A stretch of 64,000 nt of DNA. Source: Vibrio vulnificus NBRC 15645 = ATCC 27562. GTDB lineage: Bacteria; Pseudomonadota; Gammaproteobacteria; Enterobacterales; Vibrionaceae. The DNA lies in NCBI RefSeq assembly GCF_002224265.1, contig NZ_CP012881.1, forward strand, positions 558,001 to 622,000, in the 5' to 3' direction. Both the position numbers and the translations under genes were made by a program. Shown in pieces: positions 19,298-28,677 of this stretch; position 1 is the stretch's first letter; each line of letters opens with the position of its first letter. Under the pieces are notes generated by a model. The model did not search any database and had not been told where the DNA came from. It was given only the letters and a program-made list of their open reading frames with translations.

Positions 19298-20819
19298 TAT
19301 TACCTTTGGCCAAGGCAGACTGACGATTGAGGATGTTGCGGCGATCGCTCAAGGCGCAAAGGCCACGTTAAATAACTCAGTTGAATTTACCGCCAAAATC
19401 GACCGCGGTGTCGCCTTTCTAGAACGCCTTCTTAAAGAAGAAGGGGTGATCTATGGCGTCACCACAGGATACGGCGACTCTTGTACAGTCGCGATACCGC
19501 CTCAATTGGTTGAAGAACTACCACTTCACCTCACGCGCTTTCACGGCTGTGGCTTAGGCAAAATTCTCACCCACGAGCAAGCGCGCGCTGTACTTGCTAC
19601 ACGTCTGTGTTCTTTATCACAAGGCGTTTCTGGCGTAAGTCATGACTTACTCAATCAGATCGTTACTTTGATTAATCACGATATTTCACCCCGCATTCCT
19701 GAAGAAGGTTCGGTGGGAGCCAGTGGTGATCTCACTCCCCTTTCCTACCTTGCTGCGGCGCTGGTTGGTGAGCGAGAAGTGATCTACCAAGGTGAAGAGC
19801 GTGCAACCGCTGAAGTCTACGCCGAACTTGGCATCCAACCGATTAAACTGCGTCCTAAAGAGGGCTTGGCGCTCATGAACGGCACATCCGTGATGACCGC
19901 GTTAGCTTGCCTTGCCTACAAACGCGCAGAGTATCTAGCTCAGCTCAGCACCAAAATCACCGCGATGGTCTCTGTGGCCATGCACGGTAATGACTTCCAT
20001 TTTGATGAAGCGCTCTTTGCAGTCAAACCTCATCCAGGCCAACAACAGATCGCCGCTTGGTTGCGTGATGACCTGAAAGCCGATAAGCCGCCACGCAACA
20101 GTGACCGTCTGCAAGATCGTTACTCACTGCGCTGTGCGCCGCACGTGATTGGTGTTGTCCAAGATTCACTACCTTGGCTGCGCCAAATGATCGAAAACGA
20201 GCTCAACAGTGCCAATGACAACCCAATCATCGATGGTGATAACGAACGTGTTTTACACGGCGGTCACTTCTATGGTGGTCACATTGCCATGGCAATGGAC
20301 ACACTGAAAACCGGTATTGCCAACCTCGCGGATCTGCTCGATCGTCAAATGGCGCAATTGATGGATTATAAGTTCAACAATGGCTTACCATTTAACTTGA
20401 GCGGCGCCGAAGGGGAACGCAAGCCCATCAACCATGGTTTTAAAGCGGTGCAAATTGGCATTTCTGCTTGGACCGCAGAAGCGCTCAAGCACACCATGCC
20501 TGCCAGCGTATTCTCGCGTTCAACCGAGTGTCACAACCAAGATAAAGTGAGCATGGGGACTATCGCTGCCCGCGATTGTTTGCGAGTATTGGAACTGACT
20601 GAACAGGTGGCGGCCGCGTCTCTACTTGCTGCAACACAAGGGATCGAAATTCGCCGCCGTCGTGGTGAACTGGACGAAAATCACATGAGCGATCGTCTGA
20701 AAGCCATCTGCAGCTCGGTACTCAATGAGTTTGAATTTGTCACTGAAGATCGCCCATTGGAAAAAGATCTGCGCCAGTTCATCACTCACATTCAACAACG
20801 TCATTGGTCACTGTATTAA
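19275..20819 (+). CDS. Aromatic amino acid ammonia-lyase (HAL/PAL/TAL superfamily)
   Basis: This lyase of 514 residues uses the MIO prosthetic group, which forms from Ala149-Ser150-Gly151 in GSVGASGDLTPLSYLA. TTGYGDS carries the catalytic tyrosine loop, and NDNPIID is conserved. The two residues that set substrate choice align as Phe89-His90 (LTRFHGCGLG). That is not the Ser-His of histidine lyases, the Phe-Leu of plant phenylalanine lyases or the His-Leu of tyrosine lyases, by eye alignment. In the locus it most likely makes an aryl acrylate starter from tyrosine or phenylalanine for ApeH. It lies between apeJ and apeK, overlapping apeJ by 23 bases. Confidence 0.9.
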   Translation: MTMQAENNITFGQGRLTIEDVAAIAQGAKATLNNSVEFTAKIDRGVAFLERLLKEEGVIYGVTTGYGDSCTVAIPPQLVEELPLHLTRFHGCGLGKILTHEQARAVLATRLCSLSQGVSGVSHDLLNQIVTLINHDISPRIPEEGSVGASGDLTPLSYLAAALVGEREVIYQGEERATAEVYAELGIQPIKLRPKEGLALMNGTSVMTALACLAYKRAEYLAQLSTKITAMVSVAMHGNDFHFDEALFAVKPHPGQQQIAAWLRDDLKADKPPRNSDRLQDRYSLRCAPHVIGVVQDSLPWLRQMIENELNSANDNPIIDGDNERVLHGGHFYGGHIAMAMDTLKTGIANLADLLDRQMAQLMDYKFNNGLPFNLSGAEGERKPINHGFKAVQIGISAWTAEALKHTMPASVFSRSTECHNQDKVSMGTIAARDCLRVLELTEQVAAASLLAATQGIEIRRRRGELDENHMSDRLKAICSSVLNEFEFVTEDRPLEKDLRQFITHIQQRHWSLY

Positions 20820-20827
20820 GAGGTTCT

Positions 20828-21274
20828 ATGACAGACGTACTTTATCCGCTAGAAGCTGAGGTAACCTTAGTTACCTCGTTTCAAGATGCCGACCCTATGG
20901 GGGTCATCTATCACGGTAATTACTTCCGATTTTTTGAAGAAGCAAGACGAGTGATGATGGAAAAAATTGATTATGGCTATCAGCAAATGAGCGCTTCGGG
21001 CTTCATGTGGCCAGTGATTGATGTTCAGGTAAAGTACGTCCGAGCCATTCCTTTTAATCACGCGATTCGTATCAAAGCGACGCTGAGCGAATGGGAAAAC
21101 CGCTTGCGAGTGCATTATCAAATCTTTGATGCCGACACAGGACAACGCATGTGTAAAGCGCATACCACTCAGGTCGCCGTCGGCATTGAAGATCAAGAGA
21201 TGCGATTAGCATCGCCCTCGGTGTTTCTCGAACGCGTCCATCAATGGCATCAGAACGGAGCATACCTATGTTAA
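20828..21274 (+). CDS. apeK: Hotdog thioesterase, ApeK
   Basis: This 4HBT-type thioesterase of 148 residues contains FQDADPMGVIYHGNYFRFFEE, where the Asp and His-Gly-Asn-Tyr are the family signature. The start is taken at ATG 20828 because an AAGAGG ribosome site lies just before it; a longer frame opens 24 bases upstream inside the lyase gene. It may release or proofread acyl chains. Its stop overlaps the start of the LolA-like gene (21268). Confidence 0.9.
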   Translation: MTDVLYPLEAEVTLVTSFQDADPMGVIYHGNYFRFFEEARRVMMEKIDYGYQQMSASGFMWPVIDVQVKYVRAIPFNHAIRIKATLSEWENRLRVHYQIFDADTGQRMCKAHTTQVAVGIEDQEMRLASPSVFLERVHQWHQNGAYLC

Positions 21275-21900
21275 TGTCATGGCGACAACACACGCTCACG
21301 TTGTGGCTACTGGTTTGCACACTGTTTTCTCCACTGAGTTGGGCGCAAGTGAACAACCTAGATGAATTGCAAGCGCAGCTCTCCAAACACGATCTGGTGC
21401 GAGGCCAGTTCACCCAACAGCGTCATCTGGAAATGTTTAACCAACCCCTGAGTTCTCAAGGACAATTTGTGTTAGACAAAAGCCATGGTCTGTTGTGGCA
21501 ACAACAAAACCCCTTCCCTGTGAATTTGGTTTTGACACAAGACAAACTGCGACAAAACTTTGCCGGGCAAGCACCACAAGTGATCACGGCAGAGCAAAAC
21601 CCAATGGCGTTTTACTTCAGCCGCATTTTTCTCTCTGTGTTTCATGGAGATACCTCCGCTTTGCAGCGCGAGTTCGAATTGACGTTACACGTTGACGACA
21701 ATGGATGGCAGCTCGACCTGACGCCGACGGCAGCCCCTTTGAATGCGGTATTCAGCAAGATTACCCTCAGAGGTAACCAAGAAATTGATCAACTGGAACT
21801 GGTGGAAAAACGTGGCGATCGCACCGATATTCAATTTTCACAGCAAACGCACATCCCAGAACAATTAAGCGAAACGGAGCAAAAACAGTTTGCGTTTTAA
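21268..21900 (+). CDS. apeL: LolA-like periplasmic lipoprotein/lipid carrier, ApeL
   Basis: This 210-residue periplasmic protein has a signal peptide (about residues 1-26, ending LSWAQ) and the LolA-type core (LVRGQFTQQRHL; FVLDKSHGLLWQQQNPF). The start ATG 21268 has a CGGAG ribosome site and overlaps the apeK stop. In aryl polyene loci this protein is thought to carry the hydrophobic pigment through the periplasm. It overlaps apeM by 11 bases. Confidence 0.9.
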   Translation: MLMSWRQHTLTLWLLVCTLFSPLSWAQVNNLDELQAQLSKHDLVRGQFTQQRHLEMFNQPLSSQGQFVLDKSHGLLWQQQNPFPVNLVLTQDKLRQNFAGQAPQVITAEQNPMAFYFSRIFLSVFHGDTSALQREFELTLHVDDNGWQLDLTPTAAPLNAVFSKITLRGNQEIDQLELVEKRGDRTDIQFSQQTHIPEQLSETEQKQFAF

Positions 21901-24199
21901 ATCCCCGACGTTAGCCGTTAGCTGGCTTATGGCCGTGATCACTGCCAGTTTGTTGTTGGTCTATCTCTGGTTTGCTCAAGCAACGGCGCCAATCGAAACC
22001 GATATTTTAAAACTCCTGCCTAAAAATCAGCAAAACCCAGTAGCAGAACAAGCGTTTGAGCGCATTGCGGAGACAATGGGCAACAAGGCGATTTTTATCG
22101 TGTCGGGCGATGAGAGCGATAAAGTCTACCAAGCAAGCGATGCGCTCACACAGCAGCTCACTCAAAGCGGTTATTTTGCCCAAGTGATGGGCAAAATCCC
22201 TCAAGATACCCAGCAACAATGGGCAAAATATTACTTTGAACACCGTTTCCAATTTTTAACTGAGCAACAAAGAGAACGGCTCAGCCAACAACCGCAACAG
22301 CAGGTGCAACAGGTATTGCAAGCCCTCTACAACCCTTTTTCTGGTGTTACGGGGAGCGAGCTACAAAACGATCCTTTTCTGCTGTTTCGTGACTATTTGA
22401 ACCAACTCTCGTCATTATCTGGCCAGTTCAAAGTTAAACATAACTATCTGAGTTTAGAAAAAGAGGGGCACTTGTATGTGCTGATCAGCGCTGAGCTTCA
22501 AGACTCCCCATACAGCGTTGCGGCGCAGCGTTCAGTGTCAGAAATCTTGCAGTGGGAAGCGCAAATTAATCAAACGTTTGGCACTGAGATTGCCCACACT
22601 GGAGTCTTGTTTTATGCTGACTTTGGTACCCAAAGCGCCAAGCAAGAAATCAGCACCATCGGTGTTGTTTCGCTGCTTGGTATTGTGTTGCTCATATTGC
22701 TGGTTTTTCGCAGTGTGACCCCATTGTTTCTGTCGCTACTCTCAATTGGCGTCGGACTTTTGGTGGCACTCACCATCACCATTGCGATTTTTGGCAAAGT
22801 GCATCTTTTTAGCTTAGTGTTTGGTGCCAGCTTGATCGGTGTTTCGATTGACTATGCTTTTCACTACCTGACCGACAGATTGGCGGCAGGTTCGCATTGG
22901 AACGCCACAGCAGGGCTCAAGCATATCTTCACCGCAATCACCTTTGGCCTAGTGACAAGCTTAATCGGCTATTTGGGTCTCCTGATTGCCCCATTCCCGG
23001 GATTGCAACAATTGGCGCTGTTTTCCGCTACTGGCCTCATCGCCGCTTATCTCACTGTAGTCGCTTGGTATCCTTGGTTGGCCGTCAAACCCTCGGCGGA
23101 TAGACCACTTCTCGGCTTGCCACTTTATCAACGCTGGCTAAGCGCGTGGCGAAATCCCAAACTGGCGATTGGCTTGCCCGTGGCGATCGCCGCCATCAGC
23201 TTCGCCGCCTTAACCCAAGTGCATTACGACGACGATATTCGCCAATTGCAGGCCTTACCTGCCTCTCTCAAGTCACAAGAAGCGCAGATCGCACAACTGA
23301 CTGGCCTACAATCCTCACAACAAATGTTGGTTGTCACCGCAGATAACGACTCCGCATTGATGGAACGCTTGGAACAGATCGCCAAACTACTCGATGGTTG
23401 GCAACAGCAAGGCGTGCTGGCGGGCTATCAGAGCTTGTCCCAATACCTGAGTTCAGAATCGCAGCAGCGGGCCGATTATCAGCTCGTCGAAACCCTATAC
23501 CAAACGCAGGCGGCGCAACTGTCACAGACTCTTGGATTACCCGCCACCGCAGTGCTCAACCAACCATTTGTGCCAATTTCGCTGCAAGACTACCTCAAGG
23601 CATCAGTATCCGAACCTGTCCGTTTCCTTGCTTTGGGCAAAGTGGACAACAAAACGGCCGCTGCCATTTTACTGAAAGATCTTCAGCAGCCCGAGGTCGC
23701 GATGGCCTTTGCGCAGCAACACAGCGATGTCTCTTACCTCGATAAGGCACAAGAAATTTCGAGCTTGTTCAATCAGTATCGCGTCAAAGTAATGGAGTTA
23801 CTGGTTGCGGCTATGGCGGTGATTTTTGCTTTATTGTGCTGGCGTTATGGCTTCCGACACAGCCTAACCATGATGCTGCCTTGTGTTATCGCCTGTATCG
23901 CGGGACTGGCGGTTTCTGTTGTCACCGGTTCAAGTTTGAACTTGTTTAGTTTACTGGCACTGGTACTGGTTATTGGGATCGGCATTGATTACACCTTGTT
24001 CTTTGCGGAGCAACAAGGCAGCCATAGCACGCTCCTCGCCGTCACCTTATCGGCCATCACCACTTTATTGTCGTTTGGTTTATTGGCCTTGAGTGCCACG
24101 CATGCCATTCACAGCTTTGGGCTAACCGTGCTAAGCGGCATCTTTGTCGCTTGGTTATTGGCACCGATGGCCATTCCCAACCAAGAGAAAACCCCATGA
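21890..24199 (+). CDS. apeM: RND/MMPL-type exporter, ApeM
   Basis: This inner-membrane protein has 769 residues and two six-helix halves, each preceded by a periplasmic loop: about 10-30 and 255-400, then about 418-437 and 630-765. Motifs such as GASLIGVSIDYAFHYLTDR and VIGIGIDYTLFFAEQQ are the paired MMPL/RND signatures with the membrane aspartates. It starts with TTG at 21890, within the apeL end; a later ATG is the alternative. It is the likely flippase/exporter of the pigment lipid. Its stop forms an ATGA overlap with apeN. Confidence 0.92.
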   Translation: MRFKSPTLAVSWLMAVITASLLLVYLWFAQATAPIETDILKLLPKNQQNPVAEQAFERIAETMGNKAIFIVSGDESDKVYQASDALTQQLTQSGYFAQVMGKIPQDTQQQWAKYYFEHRFQFLTEQQRERLSQQPQQQVQQVLQALYNPFSGVTGSELQNDPFLLFRDYLNQLSSLSGQFKVKHNYLSLEKEGHLYVLISAELQDSPYSVAAQRSVSEILQWEAQINQTFGTEIAHTGVLFYADFGTQSAKQEISTIGVVSLLGIVLLILLVFRSVTPLFLSLLSIGVGLLVALTITIAIFGKVHLFSLVFGASLIGVSIDYAFHYLTDRLAAGSHWNATAGLKHIFTAITFGLVTSLIGYLGLLIAPFPGLQQLALFSATGLIAAYLTVVAWYPWLAVKPSADRPLLGLPLYQRWLSAWRNPKLAIGLPVAIAAISFAALTQVHYDDDIRQLQALPASLKSQEAQIAQLTGLQSSQQMLVVTADNDSALMERLEQIAKLLDGWQQQGVLAGYQSLSQYLSSESQQRADYQLVETLYQTQAAQLSQTLGLPATAVLNQPFVPISLQDYLKASVSEPVRFLALGKVDNKTAAAILLKDLQQPEVAMAFAQQHSDVSYLDKAQEISSLFNQYRVKVMELLVAAMAVIFALLCWRYGFRHSLTMMLPCVIACIAGLAVSVVTGSSLNLFSLLALVLVIGIGIDYTLFFAEQQGSHSTLLAVTLSAITTLLSFGLLALSATHAIHSFGLTVLSGIFVAWLLAPMAIPNQEKTP

Positions 24200-24804
24200 T
24201 AAGACAGCTAGTTCTCTGCCTGTTGTTGGCGCTCTCCATCACGGCATGCAGCATGCAACCTCGCACACAAAGCACTCAAATTGAGATTGCTGATCAAACG
24301 TTTGTCACGCTCCCACAACCGAGTGAACTCGGCTTGGATGTGACGGCAAGCCAGCTGATCACCGCAACATGGCAAACCGACACCGGCACACAAACTCAGC
24401 AATTGCCCGTCCAGCTGCAAGTTGACCAAAACAAACTGGTTTTGGCTGGTTTTTCTTCGTGGGGAACACGTTTGTTGTCTCTCACCTACCAAGATAATCA
24501 TATTGAAACACAAGTATTGAATGGCTTAGAAAATACCCTGCCTCAGCCCGAGCAGGTACTTTTTAATCTGATGATCACGCTGTGGCCTGAACAAGCTTGG
24601 GAAGCGCCATTAAATCAGGTAAAGTGGCAACTCATTGACCGAGATAATCAGCGCACCATCATCGATAACCATGGCAATACGATCATTGTGATTGATTACG
24701 AGCAAGGCCGAAGTTTTGCTGGCCCTATTCGTTTTCACTCGCTGTTAAACGACTATAAAATCGAGATTCAAACCCTGAATTATCAGTTATCGGACGCGAA
24801 ATAG
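24196..24804 (+). CDS. apeN: DUF3261-type lipoprotein, ApeN
   Basis: This 202-residue lipoprotein begins MIRQLVLCLLLALSITACS, where ITAC is the lipobox. The start is the ATG in the ATGA overlap with apeM; a longer frame opens 45 bases upstream but begins without a signal. The mature domain matches the DUF3261 family as found in aryl polyene loci. It is probably an outer-membrane lipoprotein that takes the pigment from the LolA-like carrier. Nine bases separate it from apeO. Confidence 0.85.
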   Translation: MIRQLVLCLLLALSITACSMQPRTQSTQIEIADQTFVTLPQPSELGLDVTASQLITATWQTDTGTQTQQLPVQLQVDQNKLVLAGFSSWGTRLLSLTYQDNHIETQVLNGLENTLPQPEQVLFNLMITLWPEQAWEAPLNQVKWQLIDRDNQRTIIDNHGNTIIVIDYEQGRSFAGPIRFHSLLNDYKIEIQTLNYQLSDAK

Positions 24805-24813
24805 TAGAGCCAA

Positions 24814-26001
24814 ATGAATTCACACCTTTCTCAACCCATTTATATTCATGGCTGTGGCTTCCACTCAGCATTGGGGGCCACTGCAGAGCAGATCCACCAC
24901 GCACTGCAACATAATCACAGTGCGCAAATGCAACAAGCTGTGGATCAACTCAACACGGGCACCGCCACCATCGTTGGTCGAGTGAGCGACGCGTTGCCGG
25001 AGCTGCCATCATCGCTACGTGAATACGACTCAAGAAACAACCGTTTAGCCCTCTCTGCGCTGCAGCAAATTGAGCCCGTAATTCAAGAGGCCATTCGACA
25101 ATATGGCGCAGACCGTATCGCCGTGGTTATCGGCACCAGCACCTCTGGTATTGCCGACGGCGAAAACGCATTTGAGCAGAAGCTGTCGCAAGAGCACTTC
25201 CCGAGAGATTATCACTACCGCAAACAAGAGCTTGGCAACGTCAGCGACTTTATCGCCGATTACTTTCAGTTAACGGGGCCTTGTTACGCGATCTCCACGG
25301 CGTGTTCATCCAGCGGGCGTGTGTTCATTTCAGCAAAACGCCTCTTACTCAGTGGTATGGCCGATGCGGTGATCGTGGGAGGAGCAGATACGCTCTGTCG
25401 CTTAACCCTAAATGGTTTTAATGGCTTAGAGGCACTCTCAAATCAACATTGTCAGCCATTTAGTGCCGACAGAAGTGGCATTAATATTGGTGAAGGCGCA
25501 GCTTTTATGCTGCTCAGCAAAGCCCCTTCAGAGATCGCCCTGCTCGGTTGTGGCGACAGCTCAGATGCACACCACATTTCCGCTCCACACCCTGAAGGGA
25601 ATGGGGCTGAAGAAGCAATGAAAAAAGCGCTGCTAGACGCCAATTTGAAACCAGAACAAATCGGCTATGTTAACGCCCATGGCACGGCAACTCCGCTCAA
25701 CGACAGCATGGAAAGCAAAGCCATCTTTCGTCTTTTTGGCTCATCGGTGCCCGTTAGTTCAACCAAGCACCTAACTGGTCACACATTAGGCGCAGCCAGT
25801 GCCGTTGAAGCGGCCATTGCATGGCATATACTGAAATACAACTTAGATTTACCGCAACAAGGATGTCAGAACAAAGCGGATGACATAGAGGTCACGCTCG
25901 TCGAACAGCCAATGAAATTGGCACACAAGGCGATACTTAGCAACTCTTTCGCCTTTGGCGGAAATAACATCAGTCTGATATTTGGATATCCTCATGAATA
26001 A
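24814..26001 (+). CDS. apeO: Beta-ketoacyl-ACP synthase, ApeO
   Basis: This condensing enzyme of 395 residues has an intact Cys-His-His triad: Cys164 in ISTACSSSG, His289 in NAHGTATP and His323 in KHLTGHTLGA. It is expected to be the elongating ketosynthase paired with the Cys-less ApeC. The Phe-rich FAFGGNN close near the C-terminus is also present. It overlaps apeP by eight bases. Confidence 0.93.
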   Translation: MNSHLSQPIYIHGCGFHSALGATAEQIHHALQHNHSAQMQQAVDQLNTGTATIVGRVSDALPELPSSLREYDSRNNRLALSALQQIEPVIQEAIRQYGADRIAVVIGTSTSGIADGENAFEQKLSQEHFPRDYHYRKQELGNVSDFIADYFQLTGPCYAISTACSSSGRVFISAKRLLLSGMADAVIVGGADTLCRLTLNGFNGLEALSNQHCQPFSADRSGINIGEGAAFMLLSKAPSEIALLGCGDSSDAHHISAPHPEGNGAEEAMKKALLDANLKPEQIGYVNAHGTATPLNDSMESKAIFRLFGSSVPVSSTKHLTGHTLGAASAVEAAIAWHILKYNLDLPQQGCQNKADDIEVTLVEQPMKLAHKAILSNSFAFGGNNISLIFGYPHE

Positions 26002-26458
26002 GCTGCCCAGCATTGAGACCTTGCTGCCCCACGACGCTCCGATGATCTTAATTGATCGGGCGATCAGCGTTGCGGAGGAGTCGATTCACTGTCAGGTAGA
26101 CATTGGCCCTCACCTCGCCTTCTTCCATACTGAAACGCAAAGCGTTCCAGGTTATGTGGGTATCGAGTTTATGGCGCAGTCTATCGCGGCTTGGTCTGGC
26201 TATCATGCGCAGCAGAAAGGCCAAGAGCCACCGATCGGTTTTCTCCTTGGTGGCAGGCGTTATCAAGCGATGTGCGATACCTTTCAGCTAGGGCAGACAC
26301 TCGATATCTACGCAGAGCAGTTGATGGAAGACAACGGCATGGCCGTGTTCACTGGTCGAATCGAGATCTCAGGTGAGACTGTCGCAAAATGTCAGTTGAA
26401 CGTTTATGTTCCGACGGAAGAAAAATTACAAGAAATGAAAATCAGGAGTCAAGAATGA
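25994..26458 (+). CDS. apeP: Hotdog dehydratase partner, ApeP
   Basis: This 154-residue hotdog protein contains LLPHDAPMILIDRA and PGYVGIEFMAQSIAAWSGYHA, as in the predicted 3-hydroxyacyl-ACP dehydratases of pigment loci. The start ATG 25994 lies within the apeO end (overlap), and 12 bases upstream is an in-frame alternative. ApeP works together with ApeI in characterised systems. It ends with an ATGA overlap with apeQ. Confidence 0.9.
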   Translation: MNKLPSIETLLPHDAPMILIDRAISVAEESIHCQVDIGPHLAFFHTETQSVPGYVGIEFMAQSIAAWSGYHAQQKGQEPPIGFLLGGRRYQAMCDTFQLGQTLDIYAEQLMEDNGMAVFTGRIEISGETVAKCQLNVYVPTEEKLQEMKIRSQE

Positions 26459-27180
26459 CCCGTCAAGTGTTAGTCACAGGGGCCAGTAAAGGCATCGGCA
26501 AAGCCATCGCCATTCAATTAGCGAAAGATGGCTTTACCATCGTCGTTCACTACATGGGCGATAAGCAAGGTGCCGATCAAACATTGGCCATGATTGAACA
26601 AAACGGTGGCAGTGGCCGTTTAATTCAGTTTGATATTAGCCATCGTCAACAATGTCGTGAGCGTATTGAAGCCGACATCGCAGAGCACGGCGCATACTAC
26701 GGTGTGGTCAATAACGCGGGTATCACCAAAGACACCGCTTTCCCAGCGATGACCGAGGCAGAATGGGATGGCGTAATTCACACCAACCTCGACAGTTTTT
26801 ATAACGTCTTACACCCTTGCGTGATGCCGATGGTGCAAAAACGCAAAGGTGGACGCATTGTCACTTTAGCTTCAGTCTCTGGATTAATGGGCAATCGAGG
26901 CCAAACCAACTACGCCGCTGCCAAAGCGGGGGTGATTGGCGCAACCAAATCATTGGCTCTCGAGCTGGCGAAACGCAAAATCACGGTGAACTGTGTTGCC
27001 CCTGGGCTGATTGATACTGGCATGGTAGATGAGCATGTCAAAGAGCACGCTTTACCTCAAGTCCCGCTACGCCGCATGGGTGAACCGGAAGAAGTGGCTG
27101 GCTTAGTCAGTTATTTGATGTCTGACATCGCAGGTTATGTCACTCGCCAAGTGATTTCGGTTAATGGAGGCCTAATATGA
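26455..27180 (+). CDS. apeQ: 3-oxoacyl-ACP reductase (FabG-like), ApeQ
   Basis: This short-chain dehydrogenase has 241 residues. The cofactor loop is TGASKGIGKAIA; the catalytic residues are in NNAG, SVSG and NYAAAKAG (Tyr and Lys). It reduces the beta-keto intermediate with NADPH. The start ATG 26455 is preceded by CAGGAG and overlaps the apeP stop as ATGA. It overlaps apeR by four bases. Confidence 0.95.
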   Translation: MTRQVLVTGASKGIGKAIAIQLAKDGFTIVVHYMGDKQGADQTLAMIEQNGGSGRLIQFDISHRQQCRERIEADIAEHGAYYGVVNNAGITKDTAFPAMTEAEWDGVIHTNLDSFYNVLHPCVMPMVQKRKGGRIVTLASVSGLMGNRGQTNYAAAKAGVIGATKSLALELAKRKITVNCVAPGLIDTGMVDEHVKEHALPQVPLRRMGEPEEVAGLVSYLMSDIAGYVTRQVISVNGGLI

Positions 27181-28406
27181 ATCGCAGAGTTGTTGTCACC
27201 GGTATGTCTGGTGTCACTGCATTTGGCAATGATTGGCAAAGTGTCGAGCCCAAATTACGCGCGCTAGAAAATGCCACTCAGTTTATGGAAAATTACCAAC
27301 AGTACGAAGGGTTGAACACCAAACTTGCCGCTCCCGTGGTCGATTTTGAGCTCCCTTCGCATTACAAACGCAAGCAAGTTCGCGGTATGGGCCGCGTGTC
27401 CAAATTAGCCACCGTGGCGACTGAAAACGCGCTACGCCAAGCAGGCTTAATTGGTGACGACGTACTAACGAATGGCCAAACTGGCATTGCTTACGGTTCA
27501 TCAACTGGCTCAACTGACGCCATTGGCGCATTTGGCGTGATGCTGAACGACAAAACCACCAAAGCGATCACCGCGACGACCTACGTGCAAATGATGCCGC
27601 ACACCACCGCCGTCAATGTGGGGCTCTTTTTTGGCCTACGTGGCCGTGTTATCCCCACGAGCAGCGCATGTACATCAGGCAGTCAAGCCATTGGTTACGC
27701 CTATGAAGCAATCAAGCATGGTTACCAAACCGTCATGGTGGCAGGAGGAGCTGAAGAGCTTTGTCCAACCGAATCAGCGGTATTCGATACCTTGTTTGCG
27801 ACCAGCTTGAAAAATGATCAGCCAAAAACAACGCCAAGCCCTTACGACAAAGATCGTGATGGACTCGTGATCGGCGAAGGTGCAGGCACGCTGGTGCTAG
27901 AAGAATACGAACACGCCAAAGCACGCGGCGCAAAAATCTACGCTGAAATCATCGGTTTTGCCAGCAACTGTGACGCGGCGCATGTGACTCAGCCGCAGAT
28001 GGAAACCATGCAAATCTGTATGGAAATGGCCCTGCAAAACGCGGATTTACATCCAAAACACATTGGCTATGTTTCTGCGCATGGCACTGCGACAGACCGT
28101 GGCGACATTGCCGAAAGTAACGCGACACAAAATGCCATTGGTAAGGTGCCAATCAGTTCATTAAAGAGCTATTTTGGCCACACATTGGGCGCATGCGGTG
28201 CCATCGAGGCTTGGTTAAGTATTGAGATGATGAACAGTGGCTGGTTTAGCCCAACCCTAAATCTCAATAACCTAGACCCAGATTGTGGTGACCTGGATTA
28301 CATTGCTGGTGCTGGCCGCGAGATGGATATTGATTACATGATGAGCAACAACTTTGCTTTTGGCGGTATCAATACTTCCCTCATCTTTAAACGCGTTCGC
28401 GATTAG
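27177..28406 (+). CDS. apeR: Beta-ketoacyl-ACP synthase, ApeR
   Basis: This second active ketosynthase (409 residues, FabF-like) has Cys165 in SSACTSGSQ, His302 in SAHGTATDRGD and His335 in FGHTLGACGA. In other aryl polyene systems ApeR performs the first condensation on the aromatic starter. It is the last gene of the plus-strand run and is followed by a terminator eight bases after its stop. Confidence 0.94.
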   Translation: MNRRVVVTGMSGVTAFGNDWQSVEPKLRALENATQFMENYQQYEGLNTKLAAPVVDFELPSHYKRKQVRGMGRVSKLATVATENALRQAGLIGDDVLTNGQTGIAYGSSTGSTDAIGAFGVMLNDKTTKAITATTYVQMMPHTTAVNVGLFFGLRGRVIPTSSACTSGSQAIGYAYEAIKHGYQTVMVAGGAEELCPTESAVFDTLFATSLKNDQPKTTPSPYDKDRDGLVIGEGAGTLVLEEYEHAKARGAKIYAEIIGFASNCDAAHVTQPQMETMQICMEMALQNADLHPKHIGYVSAHGTATDRGDIAESNATQNAIGKVPISSLKSYFGHTLGACGAIEAWLSIEMMNSGWFSPTLNLNNLDPDCGDLDYIAGAGREMDIDYMMSNNFAFGGINTSLIFKRVRD

Positions 28407-28413
28407 CATACTC

Positions 28414-28440
28414 AACGGCTGCTTTAGGCAGCCGTTTTTG
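28414..28440 (+). terminator. Terminator of the aryl polyene operon
   Basis: AACGGCTGC and GCAGCCGTT make a 9-bp stem with a five-base loop (TTTAG), followed by TTTTG. It begins eight bases after the apeR stop. Confidence 0.92.
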
Positions 28441-28564
28441 ATTCCTTCACCCTCAAAAACCACCGCTGCTTTTTTATACAAACTGTTCATTCTGTCGCCT
28501 AGCTTTTATTGTTGATAAACAAAGTGTTGACGAGTCATCTCCTTACCATTACAGTAACTGCCAT

Positions 28565-28641
28565 CGGACTGTAGCGCAGCTTGGTAGCGCACCGTCATGG
28601 GGTGTCGGGGGTCGGAGGTTCAAATCCTCTCAGTCCGACCA
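28565..28641 (+). tRNA. tRNA-Pro (anticodon GGG)
   Basis: This is a 77-base tRNA with acceptor CGGACTG pairing with CAGTCCG, a D arm GCGC...GCGC, an anticodon loop ATGGGGT (GGG at 28599-28601), a T arm with GGTTCAAAT, and an encoded CCA end. It closely resembles E. coli proL. It reads CCC and CCU codons. A terminator follows nine bases after the CCA. Confidence 0.97.
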
Positions 28642-28650
28642 TACACCTAA

Positions 28651-28677
28651 AAAAAGAGAGCTTCGGCTCTCTTTTTT
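28651..28677 (+). terminator. Terminator after tRNA-Pro
   Basis: AAAAAGAGAGC pairs with GCTCTCTTTTT around a TTCG tetraloop, followed by T's. On the minus strand it also has a T tract, so it may serve the convergent kinase gene as well. Confidence 0.92.

Noticed and set aside
28565..28641. Integrative element at tRNA-Pro
   Set aside because: No integrase gene and no repeated tRNA end seen in the window; kept only as a weak finding.
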